DNA from: Rhabdophis nuchalis
Lineage: Eukaryota > Chordata > Lepidosauria > Squamata > Natricidae
Reading direction: 5' to 3'
Assembly: GCA_039707465.1 (NCBI GenBank)
Contig: CM077648.1
Coordinates: forward strand, 69,211,619-69,275,618
DNA: 64,000 bases
Positions 32,441-41,927 of this stretch are shown in pieces (position 1 is the stretch's first letter; each line of letters starts with the position of its first letter). The translations under genes and the position numbers were made by a program. The notes beneath the pieces were generated by a model. It worked only from the letters and a program-made list of their open reading frames with translations, was not told where the DNA came from and ran no database searches.

Positions 32441-32984
32441 CAGCCGACGGCCCAGGCCCTGAGATCCTGAACCTCCTGGGTTGCAAGAGGTTGGTTGCAT
32501 GAGGGTCGGAGTGTGCAATCGCTCTCAAACAGCGGCTGCACCCTCCCCTAATATGATATGGCCCTTGGCTCCTGCCATACCTGCCCCTCCCACATACAGT
32601 CTCGATGGCATGGCCCTCTGTTAAACAGACCCCCACCCCCTTCCCAATTCTAGACCCTACATTCTCCTTTTCAGGACCGTCAGCCGACCTGGGAGTGTTC
32701 CCCAGTGGGTTATCACCAGAACCCACCAGCCCAATTTCAGTATGCCCACCCCCCTCCCTGGAACCTCTTAAAAACCAAATTAAATATCTAACTAAAAATC
32801 CCCTAAGATTCCGCTTCAGCCACCTCTCGTGATTCACGAATCCGTCATTGAGGTGGGCCCTCGTTAAAGCAGAGGGCCAAACCTGTGAGAGAGGGGACTC
32901 TCGCAGGGCATGGAGGTCAGCTGCAGAGTACATTAAATAGTCTGTGGAGGTAGATTGCCAGATTGTCAGAGAGAAAGTGCCGCC

Positions 32985-33075
32985 TTGGTATAAGATATCA
33001 TTACCGCCCTGAGTCCCATTTTGGGAGATAGGGCGGTATACAGATCGAATAAACTAAACTAATAAACTAATTAGG
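32985..33075 (+). mobile_element. L2-type 3' tail, plus orientation
   Basis: TACCGCCCTGAGTCCC...GGGATAGGGCGGTATA-type pairing (a perfect ACCGCCCT/AGGGCGGT stem) is followed by an AATAAACTAAACTAATAAA end. Only about 90 bp are present, so this is either an extreme 5' truncation or the tail of a SINE that borrowed the L2 end. Confidence 0.7.
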
Positions 33076-33199
33076 GCGCATAGTCAGGGGTTACCAATAG
33101 GCCATGTTGGCTCCAAGCAGGCCTGGGGAACACTGAGCCAGCAGGCCACAGAGCCAAGTCACTAAGGTCTTTGTAAGTGCGTATCCACGTCATCACACC

Positions 33200-34300
33200 T
33201 TCTATATATTTTTTTTATTATATTCGAATTTATAACCCACACCTTCTCCTAAAAAAGGACCCAGGGCGGCACACAGGAAAATTTAAAAACAATACAAATA
33301 TACAAAAATACCATATTTAAAAAACTATTAAAAAACTTCTGTGCCGGCAATGATGGAATTAATGCTGGTAAAAGTGCCCCCCCCCCAGCAGCAAACACGA
33401 AATAGCCGCAGTGAGCAAAAAGGGGGATGATACCCGGCCAGGCGCCCAATTCAGTTGCCTGAGTGGGAGGCTGTACAGGGCCTGCCTCCGCAAAGGCGAC
33501 AGCCGCCGCTGATGATGGAAATAGCGGTGGCACTGGTGATGAAAATGGTGGCCGCTGGTAGCGGGGATGGCGGTGGTGGCGGCTGCAATGAACGAACCAG
33601 CGCTACACAGGGCGCGGAACATAGCAGGCCACAGCAGGGACAAATGGCCGGGCGGCAGCAAAGGCAACAAAACAGATAGATGAGGTGAGAAGATGTAGAG
33701 ATGAGGCAGCGAGGCGAGGAGACCAGGGACGAAACGGCAGGACGACGAGACAAGGAGATGGAGCAGACGATAGTGAGATGTGAAATGAAGGAACAAAACG
33801 ATGGGAATCTACAGCCCGACAGCACAGGCAAACCAGCAACAGAGGCAGCAACAGGAATGAGTGGAAGAAAAGCAGTGGGCGAAGAAGTAAACAGAACGAC
33901 GAGGCGGAGCGATGGGAATGGAGCGGCGGCAGCGGCAGCAACGGCCGTGCAAATCCGGATGTCGGGCCGCTCCCCGGCTGGAACCAACGTGGCTGAAACG
34001 CGGCTGGAACCAACATGCCGGCCGGCAACAGGAACGAACAGAAGTGGCGGTAGCGCGAGGAATGGTGAGAGGACGAGACGAAGACGAAAACAGAGTGACA
34101 GAAACTGAGCGGCGGCAGCGGCGGCAACAGCTGCGCTAAACCACGATGTAGGGCCGCTCCCCAGCTGGAAACAGCATGCCGACCGCCAGCTCTCCTGGCC
34201 AGCCCCACAGACAGTTCTTAAAGTCCCCCTCACAGTTTGTCCCCCTGATGTTGCTGGGGGTTGATGGCTGGATTGATGACTGGATTTGATGGCCATTCGA
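33200..34300 (-). mobile_element. GC-rich tandem body joined to an L2-type tail
   Basis: On the minus strand a CpG-rich body (34300 to about 33360) leads straight into an L2 3' tail (33350-33210; plus-strand ACCTTCTCC...GGACCCAGGGCGGCACACAGG). The body has two diverged units about 184 bp apart (GAGCGGCGGCAGCGGC and GGGCCGCTCCCCGGCTGG words near 33925-33983 and 34108-34167). Long frames on both strands (for example 281 aa at 33451-34296 minus) are Ala/Ser/Leu-rich and look like by-products of GC content. No LINE coding is present, so this may be a non-autonomous L2 derivative or an unrelated GC-rich sequence hit by an L2 tail. Confidence 0.45.
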
Positions 34301-34879
34301 TGAAGGTATCCTCAGGGCAGCCCCGGCAGGCACATTCCCCCTTAGCACAGCTCGGCTCTCAGCTTCTCCATCTTGGTCACCAGAAGCGGAAGTTGAGGAC
34401 TATCTTAACTTCTCCTTCAAACTCACACTCTCCAATTTCTCATGGAAATCCAAAGGAACGGAAGATTTTCAGCTCACACCCAACAAGAAATGATGCCCCG
34501 ACCAAAAGGAGGGTTGCCTTACCAGCCTCCACCGCCTCCTTCACGATCATGGCGCAGTAAGGATCCACCAATAAATGAATGGATTTCTTTTGAACTTTGT
34601 TTTGAGGCTCGTACATTAATTAGGTCATCTTTTGTAAACTTCACAGAGAGAGCCAAAACTAATTTTAAAATCCATCAAGATTTCTGGGTTTACTGAATCC
34701 CAGGCTCTCCAAGCACTCCCCCAATATTTGGGGTGCTTGGAGGGAAAATCAGGCAACCATGGCTGGAGAGAGAGACTGATTGCAGCTGGAGGTATGTGGC
34801 TAGCTCCAGATATCAAAGCTCCAGACAGCCAAGCTGTGATGCCTTTCCCAGTGGCAGAAGCAAAAAAGGATGAGTACTG
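34301..34879. other. No recognisable gene
   Basis: Sequence between the GC-rich body and the first gypsy A gag words. A short GGAAATCCAAAGG/CTCACACCC region and an AATCCCAGGCTCTCCAAGC word are present, but I recognise no family. It could include the gypsy A 5' LTR, which I could not identify. Confidence 0.4.
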
Positions 34880-35205
34880 GTGAAAATTAGCCCCTAAGGC
34901 AGCTGAAGTTGAGTTCCCTTATCTTATTCCCCGATACAGGGAAGGGGTCTCAAGCGAGCTGCCAACGGTGGACTGGAGGTGGGACTGGGCACAAGCCAGG
35001 CTCCCAAAGCCCCAGATGGAATCCCTGGAGAGTGCAATAGAGCAGCAGAGGGAGGATTTTGACCGGACCACCCTTGCTGATGAGGGGACATCATGCCGCC
35101 CATAAGAGAGGGGAGGGACATCTGATCCTGTTGAGGGGAGGAGATGCAGACTGGAGTGCAGCCCCCCTCCTCCATCCAATAGAAGGAGAAGGAACCCAAA
35201 ACTGC

Positions 35206-35560
35206 AACCAGTGCCTCTCCCACGCAGCAGGCAGGCTGCGCAGGGCAGGCAAATCTCCAAACTAGAGGTGAGGAAGACGGCCATCCATATCAGGCACAAG
35301 CATACAGGGGCCGACGGGGTTGGAGGAGTAGGGCTGAATGACCCGCCCCAATTCAGGGGAAAGTTTGATGGGGACTCAGACCAGCTAGCTCTATTCCTTG
35401 ATTCAGCTGATATCCAGTGAAAATGCTATGGGCACCTCTACCCATGCCCCAGAGCCATGGTGAATATCATCACAAAGGGGCTAGAGGGAGAAGCAAAAGA
35501 ATGGTTAGCAGCCCTCCACAAGAGGAGAGCCCCTCAACTACAAGACATAGATTTTTAAGG
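35206..35560 (+). pseudogene. Gypsy A gag fragment
   Basis: Frame 35211-35420 reads RGKFDGDSDQLALFLDSADIQ and stops at TGA. After a frame change come YPCPRAMVNII and LEGEAKEWLAALHKRRAPQL to about 35560, where L2 copy H begins. These match the core of Ty3/gypsy gag (capsid C-terminal region). The upstream 34919-35205 plus-strand words may be the gag N-terminus but are unclear. Confidence 0.7.
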
Positions 35561-38500
35561 GGTAGTAGGGAGGGTGTTATCTATATGAACTGGGTGGGTT
35601 TGGGGGGAAATCCACCAGGGTTGGGCTGGGCCCGGCTGGGGGCTGCGGCATTAGAGGTGCAGGACTAGAAGTCAGGGAGGGGGCTAAGTTCCAGATTAGT
35701 AAAAGTTGCTCCATCAGTACTGTGGGTTCCCCTCATGGAATTGTGCCCACCAGGCTTCCGCGCGTTTCATCAGCCTAGGGTTTAGGGTAGGGGGTGGCGA
35801 TCGTTATAAAGGAGGATCTGTGCCTGAGGGAGTAGTAGGATGTGAGTCCCTCCTTGTGAAGTGGGGTCGTGGGGTACAGATGGGCTTGCTGACCACATAC
35901 CTGGCTCCTGGCTGCATGGCGGCGGCCCTGCCCGAGCTGCTCGACGTGATGGTGGTTAGTACCCCCAGGCTTATAGTCATGGGGGATTTCAACTTGCCAT
36001 CTGTTAGTGAAGTGTCAGAGGCAGCTCGGGAGTTCATGGCCTCCATGACAGCCATGGACCTGACCCAATTAGTTCAAGGCCCCACGCACATTGGGGGACA
36101 CACTCTGGATTTGATTTTTGTCTCTGGTCAGTGGTTGAAAGATCTGGGAAGAGGGGATATAGCTATTGAACCCTTGTCATGGTCAGATCACTCGCTCCTT
36201 CAGGTGAACTTCCAATCCGCACCCCCCCGCAGGGAGGTGGAACCAACTAGGTGGTTCCGCCCCAGGTGCCTGATGGACCCTGATAGGTTCCTGACGGAGC
36301 TTGGGCCATTCCCTGAGGCTATGGCTCACGACTCGGCTGGAGAACTGGTGGCTGCATGGGACAGGGTGGCTGCTGGGGCTCTGGACCGCGTCGTGCCTTT
36401 GCAGCCTCTGAGCCGGTGCCGAACTCGGTTGGCTCCTTGGTTTTCTGAGGAGCTGAGGGAGATGAAGTGCCAGAAAAGACGCCTAGAGAGCAGTTGGAGG
36501 GCCAGCGGTTCTGAATTGGATCGGACACTGGTGAGGTCTTATATCAAGACCTACCTAGTGGCGATAAAAGCGGCAAAGTTTAATTATTTTTCCGCTCTAA
36601 TTGCATCTGCAGATAATTGCCCAGCCGCCCTGTTTAGGGTGACCCGCTCCCTCTTACATATGGAAGCGCGGGAGGACCCCTTGCAGGGTAAAGCTGAGGA
36701 TTTTGTACAATACCTGCAAGACAAAATCGCTCAGATTCGGGAAAGGCTGGACTCTGACTGGGTAGGGCTAGATGGGGTGATGGAGGCAGGTCTTGAGAAC
36801 GTTATCTGGGAGGAGTTTGACCCTGGGACTCCCGAGGACGTAGACAGGATTTTGGGTAGGCTTAGTGCTGACACATGTTTATTGGACCTGTGTCCTTTCT
36901 GGTTGATGCTGGCCACCTGGGAGGTTACACGAGGCTGGCTCCAGGATATCATCAATGCTTCTTTGAGAGAGGGTTTCTTCCCCACCACTTTGAAAGAGGC
37001 GGTGGTGAGGCCCCTCCTCAAGAAGCCTTCCCTGGACCCAGTGCTTTTGGCAAATTATCGTCCAGTCTCCAACCTTCGCTTTGTGGCAAAGGTTGTTGAG
37101 AGTGTGGTGGCGCGACAGCTTCCCAAGTATCTGGATGAAGCTGTCTATCTCAATCCGTACCAGTCGGGTTTCAGGCCTGGGTACAGCACGGAAACGGTAT
37201 TGGTCGCATTGGTTGATGATCTCTGGAGGGCTCGAGTCAGGGGTTGTTCCTCTGTCCTGGTCCTATTAGACCTCTCAGTGGCTTTTGATACCATCGACCA
37301 TGGTATCATGCTGCGGCAGTGGGAGGGGTTAGGGGTGGGGGGGCACTGTACTTCGGTGGTTCTCCTCCTTCCTCTCTGACCGTTCACAGTTTGTGTTGGT
37401 GGGGGGGCAGAGGTCGTCCTCAAGGTACCTCACTTGTGGAGTACCCCAGGGGTTGGTCCTCTCGCCCCTTCTGTTCAACATTCATGTGAAGCTGCTGGGA
37501 AAGATCATCTGGTGTTTTGGGGTAAAGGTCCATCAGTACGCTGATGATATGCAGCTGTACGTTTCATCCCCAGACCACCCCAATGTTGCCCTTGACGTGA
37601 TGTCCCAGTGCCTGGAGGCCGTGCGGATCTGGATGGGGAGGAACAGGCTCAGGCTCAACCCCTCCAAGACCGAATGGCTGTGGTTCCCGGTGTCCCGTTA
37701 CAGTCAGCTGGTTCCATCACTGGCTATGGGGGTGGTGGTGAGACCTTAGCCCCCCCACAGGAAGAGTTCGCAACCTGGGTGTTCTCCTGGATGCATGGCT
37801 GTCCTTGGAAGATCATATGACAGCTGTCGCCAAGGGGGCTTTGTATCAGGTTCGCCTGATCTCCTGGATTGGGATGCCCTGCGCACAGTCACTCATGCCC
37901 TCGTCTCTTCCCATCTGGACTGCTGTAATGCTCTCTACATGGGGCTCCCCTTGAAGAGCACCCGGAAGCTCCAAGTGGTCCAGAATGCGGCCGCACGAAT
38001 AATTATGGGGGCCACACGACGCTCCCATGCAACACCCCTCCTGCACGAGTTACACTGGCTTCCGGTGGTTTTTTGGGTGCGATTCAAGATGTTGGTTACT
38101 ATCTTTAAAGCACTCCATGGCTTAGGACCTGGGTACTTACGAGATCGCCTTCTGCCACCGAGAGCCTCCCACCGGCCAGTACACTCCCATAGAGAGGTCT
38201 CTTCATGGTGCTGTCAGCAAAACAATGTTGACTGGTGACACCCAGGGGGAGAGCCTTCTCCATGGAAGCACCTGTCCTCTGGAACGAATTGCCCCCAGAA
38301 TTAAGAACTATCCCTGACTTACGCACCTTCCGCCGTGCTCTCAAAACCTTTTTTTCCCAACAAGCTGGGCTGGCATAAAAATGAATTTTTAAAAATGAAT
38401 TTTTATTAATTTTAATTGGGGTTTGTTTGATTTTTTAATTTTAAGAGAGGCCCAATTGTTTAATATGCTTTTAAAACTGTTTTTTTAACTTTTATATATC

Positions 38501-38580
38501 TGTTTTACTTTGGCTGTACACAGCCCTGAGTCCTTCGGGAGTAGGGTGGTATAAAAAACTAATAAACCATAATTATTCGT
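35560..38580 (+). mobile_element. L2-type LINE copy H, inserted in gypsy A gag
   Basis: It runs from a partial endonuclease through RT and C-terminal domain to the 3' tail (GCCCTGAGTCCTTCGGGAGTAGGGTGGT at 38523-38550 contains the paired segments), ending near 38575. Immediately after, GCGGCCGCATTCTGGACC (38580-38598) is a short antisense L2 word of unclear origin. Gypsy A gag resumes right after it. The 5' region is scrambled: 35570-35700 does not match the leader of other copies. Confidence 0.8.
35706..38340 (+). pseudogene. L2 copy H ORF2 remnant
   Basis: Frame 35706-37379 (557 aa) is uninterrupted from the endonuclease (MGDFNLPSVSEVSE near 35979, TLDLIFVSGQW) through the linker (WFSEELREMKCQKRRLESSW) to RT motif A (LLDLSVAFDTID). 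A one-base shift after GGLGVGG-type sequence (near 37345) ends it. Frame 37393-37749 continues with GVPQGLVLSP and YADDMQLYVS. Frames 37795-38238 give the C-terminal domain (CCNALYMGLPLKST). The endonuclease N-terminus (the NARS/TETW segments) is missing. The long open stretch makes this a mid-age copy. Confidence 0.8.
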
Positions 38581-38599
38581 GCGGCCGCATTCTGGACCT

Positions 38600-39392
38600 A
38601 AACCTGTCCTGAAACCACCCAGCTGAGGGGGAACCATAGTACCACAGCGGGCCCTGAGACCAGCCCTACCTCGAAGTCCACTGAAATGCTACAGATGTGG
38701 GAGGATGGGCCACATGGCAGCTGCATGCCCAACCCCAGCCCCAAAACCAAGGCCAGACCCACCGCCCAGAGCACAATCAGAACGAGGCCCTAAACGGACC
38801 ACCAACACATCCAGGAAAGCCCTCCAGGCTGCAGAGGCCCCTTCCCTCTCAGGTGAAAGTGGTGGAATCTCAGGCAATGACAACCAGTCACCCAAATCAT
38901 ATGACAGCAAAGACGAGGGAGAAAATGACCCAATGGTGAGTGAACCAATTAACCCTTTATTTTTTCCAATATGCCTCACAGTCCCCAAAACAGAAAGCTA
39001 GGGGGATTTTCAAGCCCTAACCACAGTCCTGAAACTGGGGATCAGAACAAAATGACTGGCCCACCCACTCTGGTTCGAACAGGTTGATGGGTCCCTGATG
39101 GTAGGAGCCTATGCGACCCATCTGATTGAACCAGTGAGGCTACAGCTAGTGGATCACTTGGAAGTAATTTGATTCATAATAGTCCCCAAAATGACAGATG
39201 CAGTCATACTGGGACTTTCCTGGCTAGACAAGTGGGGACCATCTGTTGGCAAGAGGGTACCTGCAGACTTAGGATATCAAGGGGCCCCCAAACCCTCCTA
39301 CACCAGCTAACAAACACCACCCACACAGGAAAACCCCCAAGAAACCCACCAGAACAACTGGCAACCACATCTGACAAAACCCCAGGGGCCGA
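38600..39392 (+). pseudogene. Gypsy A gag zinc knuckle and protease-like region
   Basis: CYRCGRMGHMAAAC (about 38688-38730) is a complete CX2CX4HX4C zinc knuckle, which binds element RNA during packaging. A Pro-rich linker follows. From about 39010 the reading resembles an aspartic-protease-like and post-protease segment (TDAVILGLSWLDKWGPSV near 39190-39240, comparable to NAVILGINWLRKWNPL in gypsy B). An active-site DTG is not evident; VDGSLMVGAYATHLI sits in its place. Several stops interrupt the reading. The region ends at the L1 insertion point. Confidence 0.65.
39376..39392. repeat. Target duplication of ORF1-only L1 copy 2, left (17 bp)
   Basis: AAAACCCCAGGGGCCGA; the right copy at 46066-46081 differs by one C. 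It lies in gypsy A pol, and the reading continues directly after the right copy. Confidence 0.9.
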
Positions 39393-40283
39393 GGAGATCG
39401 CTTCCGGCTCCCGGAAGCAACGGATGGGTCTCTGACTCGTCCGCCGCTTGTTTCTCCAGCGGTGCCTTCGGGGGCTTGGGGGCTTTGCAAAAGAGCCCCC
39501 TAACCGGACGGACGGCTTGCGGGAGACCCCTACCGAGACAGCTGTTGGGGGGGGGGTCGCACCCGCCTTGTCCCAGGAGTTGGGGAACAAAATGCAGGGG
39601 GAAGAGTCCCTTTTGCCAATGGAGCGCCGGAACAACAGAAAATGTAGAAAGTGGGCTGAAATCCGGGGCTGTGGGAAGCACCGAGGCTCTGTGGTCTGCT
39701 GTGTGGTTTGTGAGTTGATTTTGAGATTTTGATGCCTTCAGTTCTTTTAAGAAAAGAAGAATGGAGGGGGGGGGGTTGGAAAAGAGAGAACCCCCCTGAG
39801 ATCAAGCGCTATTTTAAAACCCTCCCCGAGCTTGGGAAGAGGCAAAAAGCAACATCCAATTTTGAATAAGTGAAACTGGAAGTCTATTGAATGTGGATTA
39901 GCCATTGTTACTCTGTAACTGTTACTCTGTAACTCTGAGTTTTGCTGCAAGAGAAATGACTTTCACTAGTTCTGCCTGACCACCAAAGGGCGGGGAAACA
40001 TGGCGCTTCTTTGTTCCCGGCTGAGAACTTTCTCTTTTCAATATGTACATTCCTTCACTGTTACAAGCTTGGAAAATTTACTGAAAAACCAACGCAAGTA
40101 ACTTTTGGGGTTTCTCCCAACGTGTGCCTTCTTTTATATCAGAACTGATCATAAAAACCTTTTCTCCCTGGAATTTAAGTGGACTGTTTTTAACTTTGGA
40201 CACTGACTTTTCCTTTTCTTGGACCTCATGAGCTCCTCGCCCTGCGGACGCCATATTAGTGTCAAGAACTTAAATCTCTCACT

Positions 40284-40841
40284 ATGGAAATGCTACAATC
40301 AATAGAGGGAATTCTCCAAAGCATAATGGAAGAAATAACAGAGATTCGGAAGGACAGGTTAAGATCAAAATCTGAGCTTTTGGAGATGCAAGGGACACTA
40401 GTGGGAAACAAACAAAAAATTGAAGGGGTGAAGGGGGGGTAGCGGAGATGGGGGAAAAGATAAAGGAGTCACAAAAAGAATTAATAGATTTTGATGGCTG
40501 TATGTTTAAAATCGATTTTGAAAGAATGCCTTACAATTTAGCATATGCCAGAACAAATGATGTATCCTGAGAGATATATATTAAACATGTAAGAGGGCTG
40601 ACAAGGGATGAGACCCCGAGAGCACGGCGCAATAGTCTATTGATATATGAGCTAAAAGAACTTGCCAGTCTGAAACAGGTCTCGGAAAATATACCAGACA
40701 TAAGAAGGAATTATTCCTTCTTATTTGAAAAAAAAAATATTATATAAGAATGGGATCTGCTTTGGATGGTTGATGTCTGAAGGAATGTTGGTGCTCTGGG
40801 AGGGGGGGAGAGTAAAAATTAAAACAATTGAAGAGGCGCGA
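40284..40841 (+). pseudogene. L1 ORF1 remnant (5' piece), interrupted by gypsy B
   Basis: It starts MEMLQSIEGILQSIMEEITE, a coiled-coil-like helix, and breaks at a stop near 40441. It resumes with FERMPYNLAYARTNDVS (shortened compared with copy 1), REN-type linker words and WEGGRVKIKTIEEAR, which is cut by the gypsy B LTR at 40842. Region 40725-40940 is partly a chimeric frame running into the LTR. The C-terminal rest is at 45665-45808. Confidence 0.7.
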
Positions 40842-41235
40842 TGTCAGCCGTCGCTTCTGAGTTATTTCTATGCTGCTTGGCTGCCATGGAAATGGGGAGG
40901 GTGGGGCGCTGGGGTTTCATTTATGAATGCTGGTGGATGATTGGTGGAAGATGTTCCCGGCCGGTGTTATCTTTGGTCTAACAGTCTCACATTCCATGCT
41001 GGTGATGACCTGCCCACCTGATGTCAGAGAAGAAAGTACATTGGACAATGCTAGGGGGGGTTAGGGCTATTGGGGTGGGCTTAAGCAATAATACTCACTG
41101 TTCGCGCCTAAACTAGTTACTCTCTGCTTCACTATGGTCTGTTAATCTTGGGTATTCAGTAAAAGTAACCTTATTCATTCCAAACAATGTTTAAGTGTGG
41201 TCTTTCTTGAGTACTATAAGAAACTGACCCTGACA
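40842..41235 (+). repeat. Gypsy B 5' LTR (394 bp)
   Basis: Starts TGTCAGCCGTCGC and ends AACTGACCCTGACA. A CAATAATA word (41086-41093) lies about 26-33 bp before the ACTCTCTGCTT stretch (41119-41129), so a start of transcription near 41119 is plausible. That would make 40842-41118 U3. An AGTAAA near 41158 could serve as a weak polyadenylation signal. Compared with the 3' LTR it differs at 40893, 40938, 40983, 41026 and 41142. Confidence 0.95.
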
Positions 41236-41237
41236 TT

Positions 41238-41248
41238 AAGCAGAGAGT
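41238..41248 (+). promoter_or_regulatory. Candidate self-primer binding site of gypsy B
   Basis: AAGCAGAGAGT, three bases after the 5' LTR, is the exact reverse complement of ACTCTCTGCTT at 41119-41129 in the LTR. In Tf1-type elements the first 11 nt of the RNA fold back on such a site to prime reverse transcription instead of a tRNA. No TGG (tRNA 3'-end complement) is found at the usual position. Confidence 0.65.
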
Positions 41249-41269
41249 CACACAAAAAACCACAACCTA

Positions 41270-41927
41270 ATGTCGGAACTTGCCAAAGAGGAGCCTCCGG
41301 CTTCAGAGGACCTGCCAGCCCAAGCTCTGGGTGAGACTGTTCCTAAAGACGACCCGAGGTCAGTGATGGATTTTTTAGCCGGCCTAGATTTAAACCCGGT
41401 AGCCGAAGACTCAGCAAAACCCTATCGCTGGTCAGAAGGTGTGGGAATGACGGGAGACGTAGGCTCGGGGGTCAATACCACCAGACGCCGCCGCTCCTCT
41501 CCCATGCCATCCATATCTGAGCTTTTGAAAGAAGAAAGGGAATTAAAGGAGATGGCTAATGAATTACTCCGCCAGGCCAGTGACAAGAGGGAAGCCCTGG
41601 ATAAACTCGGGGGGGGGCATTATTTGGAAGGCGAACAGAGAAAAGAGACTGCCACGTCTACTGCTCAGGAGATCAGACGAACTACCCCTCCCCCTCCTGC
41701 TCAAGCCGGCAGAGAATTACAGAGGGAAATGCGCACCCCCCCCCCGAGCTGCTAAACTCCCTCCCTTGGGCATTAAGTTTGACGGTGACCCAGAAAGTTT
41801 AGCATTTTTTCTGCTTCACGTTAATGATTTTGTTAAGCACTACGCAGATGATTGTGAAGACGATGTTAAAATTAGAATTGTCTCTTTGGCCTTGGAGAAT
41901 AAAGCTGCCAAATGGCTGGTTCTGTAG
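41270..41927 (+). pseudogene. Gypsy B gag, truncated
   Basis: The first frame (41270-41755, 161 aa) is acidic with a helical segment (LLKEERELKEMANELL). After a one-base shift in a C-run near 41745, the second frame (41559-41927) gives the capsid core GIKFDGDPESLAFFL and ENKAAKWLVL, then stops. The rest of capsid, any zinc knuckle and the protease active site are missing: the sequence jumps at about 41918 to post-protease pol. The gag core resembles that of gypsy A and of domesticated RTL/PEG10-type genes. Confidence 0.8.

Larger units (their letters stand above)
30893..32940 (-). mobile_element. L2-type LINE copy F, internally deleted
   Basis: On the minus strand: a 5' region (32940-32440; frame 32430-32933 is the non-catalytic leader), endonuclease (about 32440-31985), then a direct join to the RT just before motif C at about 31984. 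The C-terminal domain (31737-31087) and a tail with ACCGCCCT/AGGGTGGT pairing (30930-30958) follow. Relative to copy C, about 1.4 kb covering the linker, the RT fingers and motif A is missing. A single-event deletion explains the structure. Confidence 0.8.

Noticed and set aside
33451..34296. 281-aa minus frame, Ala/Leu/Ser-rich, and overlapping long frames on both strands
   Set aside because: High GC content and tandem units produce open frames in several phases at once; no domain, no conserved order, no start context.
40725..40940. 71-aa plus frame GICFGWLMSEGMLVLWEGG...
   Set aside because: Chimera of L1 ORF1 and the gypsy B LTR; only the first part is real coding sequence.
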